Below, piece after piece: positions 33,401 through 48,400 of a DNA stretch of 64,000 nt. This DNA comes from Betaproteobacteria bacterium (GTDB lineage: Bacteria > Pseudomonadota > Gammaproteobacteria > Burkholderiales > Rhodocyclaceae). Position 1 is the first letter of the stretch; every line of letters begins with the position of its first letter. The notes below the pieces were generated by a model. That model made no database searches. It was not told where the DNA came from and saw only the letters and a list, made by a program, of their open reading frames with translations. Made by a program: the position numbers and the translations under genes. The stretch spans positions 2,307,001 through 2,371,000 of the forward strand of contig JADJXY010000002.1 of NCBI GenBank assembly GCA_016720065.1. Direction: 5' to 3'.

Positions 33401-36400
33401 TCCCCATCGCCGAGGAAACGGGACTCATCGTTCCCATTGGCGAGTGGGTTCTCCTCAACGCCTGCCGCGAGATGCGCCGCTGGATCGACCGCGGTCTTCC
33501 ACCGCTGCGCATGGCGGTCAACGTCTCCGCCCGCCAACTGAGGCGACGCGATTTCTGCGAAATGGTGGCCGGCGCCCTGGCCGAATCGGGACTCCCCGCC
33601 GAACTCCTGGAACTGGAAATCACGGAAAGCGCGGTCATGGAAAATCCCCAGGAAGCCGTGGGCATCCTGGAAATTCTCGGGCGCATGGGCGTCACCCTGG
33701 CCATCGACGACTTCGGTACCGGCTATTCGTCCCTCGCCTATCTCAAACTCTTCCACATCGACCATCTCAAGATCGACCGCTCCTTCGTGCGCGACATCGA
33801 ACACGACCTCAACGACCGCGCCATCGCCATGGGCACCATTGCCCTCGCCCACTCCCTGGGGCTGCGGGTCATTGCCGAGGGGGTGGAAACCAGCGATCAA
33901 CTCGGGCTCCTGGCCAGCAATGGTTGCGACGAGGTCCAGGGATACCTGTTCAGCGAGCCCATGAACGGAACTGCAGCCTTTTCCTACCTGCACGCCCGTA
34001 CGACGGCGGGGTAGAATCCCGCCTTTCCAACGCCACACCGGAGAACCGCCATGGCGCGCATGACTTTGTCCCGCTACCTGATCGAGGAACAGCGGGAAAA
34101 AGGGATCATCACCGCTGACCTCAAGTTGCTGGTCGAAGTCGTATCGAGGGCCTGCAAGGCCATCTCCATCGCCATCGGCAAAGGCGGTCTGGGCGGCGTC
34201 CTGGGCGAGGCGGGCAGCGACAACGTCCAGGGCGAGGCCCAGAAGAAGCTGGATGTACTGTCCAACGAAATCCTTCTCGAAGCCAACGAGTGGGGCGGCC
34301 ATCTGGCTGCCATGGCCTCCGAGGAAATGGACCTCCCCCACACCATTCCCCATCGCTACCCCCAGGGCGAGTACCTGCTTCTCTTCGATCCCCTCGACGG
34401 CTCTTCCAATATCGACGTCAACGTCTCGGTGGGCACGATCTTTTCCGTTCTCAAGTGCCCCGAGGGCGCCGATCTCTCGACGCCGGAGGCCGCCGAACGC
34501 GCCTTCCTCCAGCCCGGCACGGCGCAGGTCGCCGCGGGCTACACGGTCTATGGCCCGACGACCCTCCTCGTCCTCACCGTGGGCGACGGCGTGGTCGTAT
34601 TCACGCTGGATCGGGAGGTCGGGGCCTTCGTGCTCACCCAGGACAAGGTGCGCATTCCGGAAGACACCAAGGAATTCGCCATCAACATGTCCAATATGCG
34701 CCACTGGGAGGCGCCGGTTCAGCGCTACGTCAGCGAACTGCTGGCCGGCAGGACCGGCCCCAGGGACAAGGATTTCAACATGCGCTGGGTGGCTTCGATG
34801 GTGGCCGACGTGCATCGCATCATGACCCGGGGCGGCCTCTTCATGTACCCCATCGACGCCAAGACCCGCGACAAGGGCGGCAAATTGCGCCTCATGTACG
34901 AAGCCAATCCCATGGCGCTTCTGGTGGAACAGGCGGGCGGGGCCGCCACCACCGGAACCATGCGCATCCTGGATCTCCAGCCCGAGAAACTGCACCAGCG
35001 CGTGCCGGTGATCCTGGGATCGAAGAACGAAGTCGAGCGGGTCACGCGCTACCACCACGGCGCGGACTGAACTCACCGGGCGAATCCCCGCCCAAGCGTC
35101 AAGGGACCTTCAGAGTCCCACGGAGAACGAGCATGGGTATCCTTGATCAGATTCGCGCCGCGTTTGCCAGGGCGGCCGAATCGAAAGCGGCGGAGCAGGA
35201 CGTCGACACAAAACCACCTGCCCCCCGCCCCACCGTGGCGGCCGATTCGGCGCCGGTACCGGAACCCGCAGCCACGGGCGAGCGCCGCGCACGGCAGCGG
35301 GTCAATGCCCGCAAGGGGACGCGGGCGCTCATCATCGACGACTCGCCCACCATCGTCGCCGTCCTGCGCAAGACCCTGCGTTCGGTGGGCTTCTCCACCC
35401 GGGAGGCCCTCAATGGCGAGACCGGCCTCGAAATCGCCCAACACGAAAAGCCGGAACTCATCTTCCTGGACATCGTTCTGCCGGGCATGAGCGGCTTCGC
35501 CGTGCTGCGCACGCTGCGGCGCGATCCGGCCACCCGCGACATTCCCGTCATCATGATGAGCGGCAACGAGCAGGCCACCGAACAGTTCTACGCCAACCGC
35601 ATCGGGGCCGACGACTTCATGAAGAAGCCCTTCTCGCGCTTCGAAATCTTCAGCCGCATCGAAAACCTGCTCGACCCCGATCTGGCGCCGGTGCGCAAGA
35701 AACACACCCCGGACAGCGGCACGCCTCAATAGCGCAAGGCCGGCACGCGGGCTCGCCCCATGAGGCGCCACGCCGGAATGGCCGGCTGAAGGGCGTTTTC
35801 GGGCGAATCCGCGGTGTTTTCCACAGTCGCGCACCACGTCCACCCTACCCAAAGCGCCCGCTTTCCCGGATAATTTCGTCTTTTCTCCGGGCGCGAATTT
35901 ACGCCAAACGGATAGAGCCCCATGAGCGCAACCACGGTCAAGCCCCCTGTTTTCACCCCTCTCACCGGCGCTATCCGCGCCCTGGCCATGGACGCCGTCC
36001 AGAAGGCCAACTCCGGTCACCCCGGCGCCCCCATGGGCATGGCGGAAATCGCCGAAGTCCTGTGGCGCCGCCATTTGAAGCACAATCCGGCCAACCCCAA
36101 GTGGCCCGACCGCGACCGCTTCGTGCTCTCCAACGGCCACGGCTCGATGCTGATCTACGCCCTGCTGCACCTCACGGGCTACGACCTCTCCATCGACGAC
36201 CTCAAGAATTTCCGCCAGATGGGCTCGCGCACCGCCGGCCACCCCGAATACGGCCACACCCCGGGCGTGGAAACCACCACCGGCCCCCTGGGCCAGGGCA
36301 TCACCAACGCCGTCGGCTTCGCCATCGCCGAAAAGGCCCTGGCCGCCGAGTTCAACCAGCCCGGCCACACCGTCGTCGACCACCACACCTACGCCTTCCT

Positions 36401-39400
36401 GGGCGACGGCTGCCTGATGGAAGGCGTCTCCCACGAGGCCTGCTCCCTGGCCGGCACCCTGGGCCTGGGCAAGCTGATCGCCTTCTACGACGATAACGGC
36501 ATCTCCATCGACGGCCACGTCACCGGCTGGTTCACCGACAATACGCCGCAGCGCTTCGAAGCCTACGGCTGGCATGTCGTTCCCGGCGTGGATGGCCACG
36601 ACCCCGAGGCCATCGAAGCCGCGCTGCTCGCTGCCCGGGCCGTCAAGGACAAGCCCAGCCTCATCTGCTGCAAGACCGTCATCGGTCTAGGCGCCCCCAA
36701 CAAGCAGGGCGGCCACGACGTGCACGGCGCTCCCCTGGGCAACGACGAAATTGCCGCCGCCCGCGCCACCATTGGCTGGAACCACGCTCCCTTCGAAATT
36801 CCCGCCGACGTCTACGCCGCCTGGGACGGCAAAGCCAAGGGCCTCAAGGCCGAAGGCGACTGGAACGCCCGGTTCGACACCTACCGCAAAGCCTTCCCCG
36901 AGAAGGCCGCCGAATTCCAGCGCCGCGTCATCGACGGCCAATTGCCCGCCCACTGGACCGCGACCGTCGCCGCCTATGTCGCCGCCTGCAAGGACAAGGC
37001 CGAGAACATCGCCACCCGCAAGGCCAGCCAGAACGCCATCGCCGCCTACGCGCCGGCCCTGCCCGAGCTGATGGGCGGTTCCGCCGACCTGGCGGCTTCC
37101 AACCTGACCCTGTGGAAGGGCTCCAAGGGCGTCACCCGCGAGGACGGCGGCAACTACCTCTACTACGGCGTGCGCGAATTCGGCATGACCGCCATCGCCA
37201 ACGGCATCGGCCTGCACGGCGGCTTCATCCCCTACACCGCCACCTTCCTCGTCTTCTCCGACTACGCCCGCAACGCCATCCGCATGGCGGCGCTCATGAA
37301 GCAGCGCCAGATCATGGTCTATACCCATGACTCCATCGGCCTCGGCGAGGACGGTCCCACCCACCAGCCGGTGGAGCATGTGGCCTCCCTGCGCCTGATC
37401 CCCAACCTGGACGTCTGGCGCCCCGCCGACGCCACGGAAACCGCCGTCGCCTGGGCCGCCGCCATCGAGCGCGCCGACGGTCCCAGCGTCCTGGCCCTGT
37501 CCCGCCAGAACCTGCCCACCGTCACGGGCGCCATCAGCGCCGAGACCATCCGCAAGGGCGGGTACGTGCTGGCCGACTGCGCGGGCGAACCCCAGGTGAC
37601 CCTCATCGCCACCGGTTCCGAAGTCAAGCTGGCTCTGGACGCCCAGGCGGCCCTGGCCGACGAGGGACTCAAGGCCCGCGTCGTCTCCGTGCCCTGCACC
37701 GAGGCCTTCGACCGCCAGGGCGCCGAGTACCGCAACGAAGTGCTGGGCAAGTGCACGCCCCGCGTCGCCATCGAAGCCGGCCATCCCGATCTGTGGCGCA
37801 AGTACGTCGGCAGCAAGGGCGGCGTCATCGGCATCGACCGCTTCGGCGAGTCGGCCCCCGCCGGCAAATTGTTCGAGTTTTTTGGGTTCACGGTCGCCCA
37901 TGTGGTCGCTACCGTGAAAAACATTCTGTAAGGAGCTTCTAGCATGAGCATCAAAGTCGGTATCAACGGGTTCGGCCGCATCGGCCGCATGGTTTTCCGC
38001 GCTGCCATCAAGGATTTCTCGGACATCGAGATCGTCGCCATCAACGACCTCCTGGAGCCCGACTACCTGGCCTACATGCTGAAGTACGACTCCGTACATG
38101 GCCGCTGCAAGGCTGACATCGCCGTCGAAGGGGGCAATCTCATCGTCAACGGCAAGAAGATCCGCCTGACCGCCGAGAAGGATCCCGCCAACCTCAAGTG
38201 GAACGAAGTGGGCGCCGACATCGTCGTCGAAGCCACCGGCCTCTTCCTCGACAAGGCCGGTGCCGAGGCCCACCTCAAGGCCGGCGCCAAGAAGGTCATC
38301 ATGTCGGCCCCGTCCAAGGACGACACGCCGATGTTCGTGTTCGGCGTGAACCACACCAAGTACGCCGGCGAGGCCATCATCTCCAACGCCTCCTGCACCA
38401 CCAACTGCCTGGCCCCCGTGGCCAAGGTGCTGAACGACAACTGGGGCATCAAGCGCGGCCTGATGACCACCGTGCACGCCGCCACCGCCACCCAGAAGAC
38501 CGTCGACGGCCCGTCCAAGAAGGATTGGCGCGGCGGCCGCGGCATCCTGGAGAACATCATCCCCTCCTCCACCGGCGCCGCCAAGGCCGTCGGCAAGGTC
38601 ATCCCCGAGCTGAACAAGAAGCTCACCGGCATGGCCTTCCGCGTTCCCACCTCCGACGTCTCCGTGGTCGACCTCACCGTCGAGCTCTCCAAGGAAGCCT
38701 CCTACGAGGAAATCTGCGCTGCCATGAAGGCCGCCTCCGAAGGCGCCATGAAGGGTGTCCTCGGCTACACCAACGAGAAGGTCGTCGCCACCGACTTCCG
38801 CGGCGAATCCTGCACCTCCGTCTTCGACGCCGAAGCCGGCATCGCCCTCGACGGCACCTTCGTCAAGGTCGTCTCCTGGTACGACAACGAGTGGGGTTAC
38901 TCCTGCAAGGTATTGGAGATGATTCGCGTCATCTCCAAGTAAGACTGAGAGGGGCGCCAACGAGCGCCCCTTTTTTATCGCCGCAACCGAATCGAGCACT
39001 GCCATGAACTTCAAGCGCCTCACCGATCTCGACGTGGCCGGCCAACGGGTCTTCATCCGCGCCGACCTCAACGTCCCCCAGGACGACACCCTCGCCATCA
39101 CCGACGACACCCGCATCCGCGCTGCCCTGCCGGGTATCCAGTACGCATTGGGCAAGGGCGCTGCCGTGATGGTCACCTCCCACCTGGGCCGCCCCACCGA
39201 GGGTGAGTTCAAGGCGGAAGACTCACTGGCCCCCGTGGCCAAGCGCATGGCCGAGCTGCTGGGCAAGGAAGTGCGCCTGGTGCAGAACTGGGTGGACGGC
39301 GGCTTCGAGGTGAAGCCGGGCGAAGTGGTGATGCTCGAGAATTCCCGCTGCAACAAGGGCGAGAAGAAGTCCAACGACGAACTCTCCCAGAAGATGGCCG

Positions 39401-42400
39401 CCCTCTGCGACGTCTGGGTGCACGATGCCTTCGGCACCGCCCACCGCGCCGAGGCCACCACCTACGGCATGGGCAAGTACGCCAAGATCGCCTGCGCCGG
39501 CCCCTGCGTCGCCTCCGAGCTGGAAGCCCTGACCAAGGCCCTGGCCCAGCCGGCCCGACCCCTGGTGGCCATCGTCGGCGGCTCCAAGGTCTCCACCAAG
39601 CTGACCGTCCTCGAATCCCTGTCGGCCAAGGTCGATCAGCTGGTGGTCGGCGGCGGCATCGCCAACACCTTCCTCCTCGCCGCCGGCAAGAAGATCGGCA
39701 AGTCCCTGGCCGAGCGCGACCTGGTGGACCAGGCCAAGGCCATCCTGGCCAAGGTCGCCGTGCCCCTGCCCACCGACGTGGTCGTGGCCAAGGAGTTCTC
39801 GGCATCCGCCCCCGCGACCATCAAGTCCATCGACGATGTCGCCGATGACGACATGATCCTCGATATCGGTCCCGACTCCGCCAAGGCGCTTGCGGCCATC
39901 GTCGCCGCTGCCGGCACCGTGGTCTGGAACGGCCCGGTGGGCGTCTTCGAAATGGAAGCCTTCGCCAACGGCACCAAGGTCCTGGCCGACGCCATCGCCA
40001 CCTCCAGGGCCTTCTCCCTGGCCGGCGGCGGCGACACCGTTTCCGCCATCAACGTCTTCAAGATCCACGACAAGGTGGGCTACATCTCCACCGCCGGCGG
40101 CGCCTTCCTCGAGTTCCTCGAAGGCAAGACCCTGCCCGCCGTCGAAATCCTGGCGCAGCGCGCGGAGCGCTGATCCTCGATGGCGCAGCACCCCCGGCAG
40201 ACCGGCTTGCCCCGCCTTTTCCCGGCGCTGGCCGGTCTGTTGCTGGCTGCTGCGCTCGTCGTCGGGTGCAGCAGAAAGGACGACCTTGCGGCGGGGCGCG
40301 CCCCGGTCGCCGCTGCGGCCCCCGCGGCGCTCATGGCGCCCTCCCCCGCCCAGGCCCGCAAGTCTGACGCCGCGGCCCCCGAACCCGGCGAGGCCCGCCG
40401 GCTCATCGCCTACCGCCATTTTCTCACCCTCGAACTGCCCCGGGACGCCGTGGCGCCGGCCCTCCAGGCCAGCCAGGCCCGCTGCGTCCAGATGGGCCCG
40501 GCGGTCTGCCAGGTCGAATCCTCCTCCCTCGTGGCGCCCACCAACGGCGCGCCGCCCCAGGGCGCGCTGCAGCTGCGCATCGCGCCCGACCAGTACGGCG
40601 CTTTCCGCGAGGCCGCCCAGCAGGGCGCCGACCTGATCGGCGACCGCACCGAGGCCGAGGACAAGACCGATACCGTCATCGACGTCGAGGCCCGGCTGCG
40701 CAACAAGACGGCCCTGCGCGACCGCCTGCGCCAGCTCGTCCAGGCCCCCGGGGCCAAGGTCGCCGATCTGGTGGAGATCGAGCAGCAACTGGCCAATGTC
40801 CAGGCGGAACTCGATTCCCTGGCGGGCCAGCGCAAATTCCTCGCCCTGGAAACCGACAAGGTCTTCGTGGCCATCGATTTCCAGGCCCGCCCGGAACTGG
40901 GCAGCCCGGGTTTCTTCTCCCCCATCGCCCGGGCCTTCGGCAACATGGGGGCGGTGTTCTCGGAAAGCGTCGCCGCCCTCATCACCTTCTTCGCCGCCGT
41001 CCTGCCCTGGGCCGTCGTCGCCGTCTTTCCCCTGTGGGGCCTGCGTCGCGCCTGGCGGCGCTGGCGCGCCAGCCGCAACCCTTCCGGAGCCCATTGATCG
41101 TGCAGCGTTCCACCAAGATTGTCGCCACCCTGGGCCCCGCCTCCAGCGACGAGGCTGTTCTGCGCCGCATGGTCCTGGCGGGGGTCGACATCGTCCGCCT
41201 CAACTTCTCCCACGGCACCGCCGAGGACCACGCCGCCCGGGTCAAGCTGCTGCGGGCCATCACCAAGGATACCGGCCGCACCGTCGGCATCATGGCTGAT
41301 CTGCAAGGGCCCAAGATTCGCGTCGGCAAATTCGAGCACGGCAAGGTGGAACTCGCCGCCGGCGCCCCCTTCATCCTCGACGTCACCTGCAAGCTGGGCA
41401 ATCAGGAGCGGGTCGGCCTCGACTATCCGGAACTGATCGACGACGTGGAACCCGGCGTGGTCCTGCTGCTGGACGACGGCCGCATCGTGCTCGACATCGT
41501 CGCGGTCCACAGTCAGGAGATCGTCACCACCGTGCGCGTCGGCGGCGTGCTCTCCAACAACAAGGGCATCAACCGCCAGGGGGGCGGCCTCACGGCGCCG
41601 GCCCTGACCAGCAAGGACCGCCAGGACATCCGCACCGCTGCCGAACTGGGGGTCGATTTCGTCGCCGTCTCCTTCCCCAAGAACGGCGACGACATGCGCC
41701 AGGCGAGGAAGCTCCTCACCCGTGCCGGCTCCACTGCGCTCCTCGTCGCCAAGATCGAGCGGGCCGAGGCCCTCGGCGCCCTGCCGGACATCTGCGAGGC
41801 CTCCGACGCCCTCATGGTGGCCCGCGGCGACCTGGCCGTGGAAGTGGGCGACGCGGCCGTCCCCGCCCTGCAAAAGAAGATCATCCGCAGCGCCCGGGAA
41901 CACAACAAACTGGCCATCACCGCCACCCAGATGATGGAATCCATGATCACCAGCCCGGTGCCCACCCGGGCCGAGGTCTCCGACGTGGCCAACGCCGTCC
42001 TCGACGGCACCGACGCGGTAATGCTTTCCGCCGAGACCGCCTCCGGCAAATACCCGGTGGAGACCATCGAATCCATGGCCCGCATCTGCCTGGAAGCCGA
42101 GAAGTCCGCCGAAGTCACCCTGGACAACGACTTTCTCGACCGCATCTTCACCCGCATCGACCAGTCCATCGCCATGGCCGCCATCTGGACGGCCCACCAC
42201 CTCAAGGTCAAGGCCATCGCCGCCCTCACCCAGTCCGGCTCCACCGCCCTGTGGATGAGCCGGTTGAACTCCGGGGTGCCCATCTACGCTCTAACCCCGG
42301 AAGTGAGCTCCCGCTACAAGATGAGCCTCTACCGCGACGTCTTTCCCCTGCTCATGAAGCAGAAACACATCGACCGCGACCGCCTGCTCTGGGAAGCCGA

Positions 42401-45400
42401 GCAATTGCTCATCGACCAGGGCGTGGTCCAGGCGGGCGACCTCATCGTGCTGACCATCGGCGAGCCCATCGGCTCCTCCGGCGGCACCAACACCATGAAG
42501 ATCGTCCGCGTCGGCGAACACCCGCAACCCAAACCCTGATTCACCCGCCTTCCAGGAGACCACCATGCCCCTCGTGTCCATGCGCCAACTGCTCGACCAC
42601 GCCGCCGAAAACGGTTACGGCCTGCCCGCCTTCAACGTGAACAACATGGAGCAGGTCTGGGCCATTTGCGAAGCCGCCCACCAGCTCGACGCGCCGGTCA
42701 TCATGCAAGCCTCCGCCGGGGCCCGTAAGTACGCCGGCGAACCCTTCCTGCGCCACCAGATCCTGGCCGCCCTGGAAGCCTACCCCCACCTGCCCATCGT
42801 CATGCATCAGGACCACGGCCAGAGCCCGGCGGTGTGCATGAGCGCCATCAAGTCCGGCTTCACCTCGGTGATGATGGACGGCTCGCTCCAGGCCGACGGC
42901 AAGACCGTCGCCTCCTACGAATACAACGTCGAAGTCTCCCGCGAAGTGGTCAAGTTCGCCCACTCCATCGGCGTTTCCGTCGAAGCCGAGCTGGGCGTTC
43001 TGGGTTCCCTGGAAACCATGAAGGGCGACAAGGAAGACGGCCACGGCGCCGAGGGCACCATGACCCGCGAGCAGCTCCTCACCGACGTCGAGCAGGCCGC
43101 CGACTTCGTCAAGCAGACCCAGTGCGACGCCCTGGCCATCGCCATCGGCACCAGCCACGGCGCCTACAAGTTCACCAAGAAGCCCACCGGCGATATCCTG
43201 GCCATCGACCGCATCGCCGAAATCCACGCCCGCATCCCCAACACCCACCTGGTGATGCACGGCTCCTCCAGCGTGCCCCAGGAACTCCTGGCCGAGATCC
43301 GCGAATTCGGCGGCGACATGAAGGAAACCTACGGCGTGCCCGTGGAGGAAATCGTCCGCGGCATCAAGCACGGCGTGCGCAAGGTCAATATCGACACCGA
43401 CATCCGCCTGGCCATGACCGGCGCCATCCGCCGCTACTTCGCCGAGAACCCCGCCAAGTTCGACCCCCGCGATTACCTGAAGCCCGCCCGGGAAGCTGCC
43501 AAGAAGATCTGCCTGGCCCGCTACGAAGCCTTCGGCTGTGCCGGCCGCGCCAGCCAGATCAAGGTCGTCCCCCTGGAAAAGATGGCCGAGCGCTACGCCA
43601 AGGGCGAGCTGAACCAGATCGTCAAGTAAGGCTGCACCGCCCCGCAAGGCCGCCCTTGGGCGGCCTTTTCTTTCGCCCTCTCGCGCCCACGAAGCCGAGC
43701 ACAAGCCCCCGTATAATCAATCCGCCGCCATACCCCCGGGACACCATGAACCTCACCCAGCACCCCCTGCGCCAGCGCCTCAACGACGAGGTCCACGCCC
43801 GCCCGCCGGTTCCGGTGGAAGCCCCCGTGCTGGTCAGCTTCCTGGCCATCCTGCACGACGAAGCCCTCCCCAACGGCGACCGCGCCCACCTGGGCGCGCT
43901 TTACGAGCGCCTGGGCAAGCCCCTGGAGCCCAGCGCCGACGCCGCCCACCTCATCATCGACGCCGGCGCCTTCCTGCTCAAATGGGAACGCCACGGCGAA
44001 TTCTCCACCTACACCTTCTTCAAGACCCCGCAACAGGCACCCGGCAGCGGCGAAACCGCCCTCGCGGCGGTGCCTTCGGACTGGGTCCAGGCCATCCCCG
44101 GGCAATTGCTCGCCGCCACCCACCTCGAAGTCCTGGACGCCGCCACCACCAACCCCCAGGCCCTGCTGGCCACCCTGACCGCCCCCGGCGAAACCGTGGT
44201 GGCCTCGAAGATCGCCGGCAACGCCGCCTGGATGTTCACCGATTTCCGCATCCACGAAGGCTTTTCCCGCTTTACCGTGGTCAACGAAACCCTGGACCGC
44301 CTGCGCGCCGGCCGTACCGTGCAGCGCCTCCTGGAACTGGAAATCTACCGCGTCATGGCCCTGCTGGCCTTCCCCGTCGCCAAGGGCGTCGTGCGCCTGC
44401 TCAACCCGGCGGAGGAAAAACTCGCCCGGCTCATCGACCGCATGGCGTCCTCCGATTCACCGGAAGACGAACGCGCCGTCCTCGACGACCTCACCAGCCT
44501 CGCCGCCGCAGTCGAGCACTCCGTCGCCAGCACCAATTTCCGCTTCGGCGCGGCCGCGGCCTACTACCGCCTCGTGCAGCAGCGGGTCGCGGAACTGAAG
44601 GAAAGCCACATCCCCGGAATGCCCACCATCCGCGGCTTCATGGAACGCCGCCTGGCCCCGGCGCTCAACACCTGCTCCGCCGTTGCCCGCCGCCAGGAAG
44701 ACCTCTCCGCCCGCATCGCCCGCACCAGCCAGCTCCTGCGCACCCGGGTGGACCTGGAACTGGAGCGCCAGAACCAGGAAGTCCTCGCCCAGATGAACCG
44801 CCGTGCCAAGCTGCAACTGCGCCTGCAGGAAACCGTCGAAGGCCTCTCCGTCGTCGTCCTCACCTACTACGGCTCGCAACTGGTGCAATACCTGACCAAA
44901 GGCACCAAGGAACTGCACCACCTCAACCCGGACGTGGTGACCGCCCTTTCCATCCCCGTCATCGCCGGCCTGGTGGCCTGGGGGACGCACCGCATGCGGA
45001 AGAAGTTGGCGGCGGAGGAGGGTGGGGGGCATTGAGTTGGGGCTGCGAAAGCAGCCAGCGTAAATGCGTCGGGGGTATGGTCGACCGACTGGTGGGTCGA
45101 TCCCGCTGGCACGCTGGAGCGCGTGCATGCCCGACTGAGCGATTTGCTGGTGTCAGGACCGCGAACGCCGGGCACTCGAAACTAGCATGCAGCAAGCGGC
45201 GAGTGACGCGGCTCAAACGGCGGACGAAACTGCACCGGATACGGCAGCGGCACTAGAGACAACGCTGGCCATCGCCCGCGCGGCTGCAAAGCCGCCAGTG
45301 CCGTCGCAGGAGTCTGACAACGAAGCACCCGAATCCCTCTACGCACGTCCCGCAACTGCTCCTGCCGCAGCCAAATCCAGCGTCACACTACTGGCCCGAT

Positions 45401-48400
45401 GGCATGACGCCCGGTGCAAGAGTCGCCTTCCGATGGCCTGCAGACGAAGACAGCTCTCGCGGCGTGGAGGAAATCTGTGAGCAGGAACTCCTATCACTCG
45501 CAAGCTGGGTCATCAGCACGGGCAAGTCTGGCGAGGATGCGCTGATTGCGATGGCGCGGGAGATAGGCTTGATGAAGTTGCGGGCTGCGAGTAGGGGGCG
45601 GTTGGAGATGGTGCTCAATGTCGCCCAGTGATATAGCCGAAACCAGGCCGGCAGGCAGCGATTTCGAGGGTTCAAATCGCCGGAATCGCCAATCGGCCGG
45701 TCACGACCATCGGACAATTCCGAGCTGCGGCTGAAAGTCCGCTCTGGCCGATGTGCAGTAGTCCAGGAATCGATCCACGTGACTGCTCTACTCCGGTGAC
45801 TGCCCCTAGGGCGCCGAATAGGCAATGTCAGGTGAAGAGCGCAACCGGAAAGTACGTATCCCAGGATAGGCTTATTGCAGACAGAAATATATACTCGCGT
45901 ATATATCATTGCGTCAGAAAGGTTTCTCCCCATGATCGAAACCCGCATCGCCAAACTCTTCAAGAACGGCGCCAGTCAGGCGGTTCGTCTTCCGGCCGAG
46001 TTTCGCTTCGAAGGCGCCGAGGTCTATGCCACCCGTGACGACGCAACCGGCGATGTCGTGCTGTCGACCCGGCCGGGCGCCAAGACCTGGAGTGGGTTCT
46101 TCGAGTTGTTGCATTCCGTCGAAGTGCCTGCCGACTTCATGGCCGAGCGCCCGCTGAATGTGCTGCCGCCAGAACGCGGCGTCTTTGATGACGAGACCGC
46201 CCCCGATACCGACGGGAAGCGGTAACCATGCTGCACATGCTGGATACCGATACGGCGAGCTACCTCATCAAGGGCAAATCGCCGGCAGTCGAGAGTCGCC
46301 TGACTGCCTTGGCGCCGTCGATGGTCTGCATCTCGGTGATGACGCGGGCCGAGTTGCAATACGGGCTGAAGCGCTTGCCCGCCGACCATCGCCTGCAGCT
46401 GGCAGTCCGTCAGTTTCTCAAGATCGTCCGCACCTTGCCCTGGGATGCCGAGGCGGCCGACTGGTATGCCAGCATCCGTCACCAGCTCCTCAGCACCGGT
46501 CAGCCCATCGGGGAAATGGACATGATGATCGCCGCCCATTCACTCTCGGCGGGCGCGGTACTGGTCACCAACAACGGTCGCCATTACGAGCGGATCGAAG
46601 CGCCGTTGATCCTGGAAAACTGGGCATGACCTGCTGCACCGGGCATAGCTGACTTCGTGCGTCACGGCAGCATTGAGGGTACGCCGGTCACGCCAAACCG
46701 AACCCCCTTTATAATCCGCCCTTTGCCCGCCGGAACCCCGCCGTGACCGCCCCTCTCTTCAATTCCACCCTCACCAGCCTTCCCCTCCTTTCCCGAGGCA
46801 AGGTGCGCGATATCTATGCCGTCGATGCCGACCGCCTGCTGATCGTCACCACCGACCGCCTTTCCGCCTTCGACGTCATCCTGCCCGACCCCATCCCCAA
46901 GAAGGGCGCGGTGCTGACGGCGGTGGCGGATTTCTGGTTTGCGAAGCTGAGCCACATCGTCCCCAACCAGCTCACCGGAATCGATCCGGAAAGCGTCGTT
47001 GCCGCCGCCGAGCGGGAGCAGGTGCGGGGCCGGGCGGTGGTGGTGAAGCGCCTGAAGCCCCTGCCCATCGAGGCGGTGGTGCGGGGCTACGTCATCGGTT
47101 CCGGCTGGAAGGATTACCAGGCCAGCGGCGCCATTTGCGGCATTGCCCTGCCGCCCGGCCTGCCGATGGCCGCCCGGCTGCCCAGCCCCATTTTTACCCC
47201 GGCCACCAAGGCCGACGTGGGCGATCACGACGAGAACATTTCCTTCGCCCAGGCCCAGGCCAACTGCGCCGCCGCCCTGGCGGGGGCCCTGGCCGGCAGC
47301 GGCAGGAACGGCGCCGAGCTGTGCGCCCAGGCCCGCAGCGCCGCCCTGGCCCTCTACGAAGAGGCGGCCAGCTACGCCCGCGGCCGCGGCATCCTCATTG
47401 CCGACACCAAGTTCGAATTCGGCATCGACGCCGCCGGCACCCTGCACCTGATCGACGAGGCCCTCACCCCGGATTCTTCCCGCTTCTGGCCTGCCGACCA
47501 GTATCGCGAAGGCAGCAACCCGCCTTCCTACGACAAGCAGTTCGTGCGCGATTACCTGGAAACCCTGGACTGGAAGAAGAAGGCTCCGGGGCCCCGGCTA
47601 CCGGCCGAAGTCATCGCCCGCACGGCGGCAAAATATCTCGAAGCCTGCGAACGGCTCACGGGAAGAACGCTGTAGTATTTCCGGCGAACCGGGCGCGTGC
47701 CGCCCGGTCCAAAGGCCATCTTCGGGAGGAAAACTGCATGAAGCACGGCGTTCTCGAATCGCCCCTCGGCCAGCCCGCCGTCCGCCGCGTCGGTCGCGAC
47801 CGACCCGCCGCCTGGCTTTACAAGGGCTGGCAGGACCTCAAGGCCAACCCCCTGCCCAGCCTGGCCTACGGCCTGCTCTTCGGCCTGTGCGGCGATGCCA
47901 TGCTCCTGGCCAGCGTCACCCACCCCCACCTGTTCACGGTGGCCATTTCCGGCTTCGTCATCGTGGCGCCGGTGCTGTCCGCGGGGCTTTACGAACTCTC
48001 CCGCCAGCGGGAGGGGGGCGGCAAACCCGCTTTCATCGAATCCCTGCCCCGGCTCAAGGAAAAGGCCGAGCCCCTGGCGGCCTTCGGTCTCGGCGTGGGC
48101 CTGCTGGCCTTCTTCTGGGAACGCATTTCGGCGGTCATGTTCGGCGTCCTGGGGGGGACTTCGGGCATCGAGACCACCCACTTCATCACCCAGATCGTCC
48201 TCTCCGGCAACCACCGCGGCTTCGTCGCCGCCTGGTTCATCATCGGCGCCATCCTCGCCCTGCTGGCCTTCGCGGTCAGCGTCGTTTCCGTACCCCTCAT
48301 GCTCGACCGCGAAGTCGGCCCCCTGACGGCGGTGTCCACCAGTCTGCGGGCCTTCTCCCTCAATCTGGAAACCCTGGTCCTGTGGGCCGCCCTCATCGTC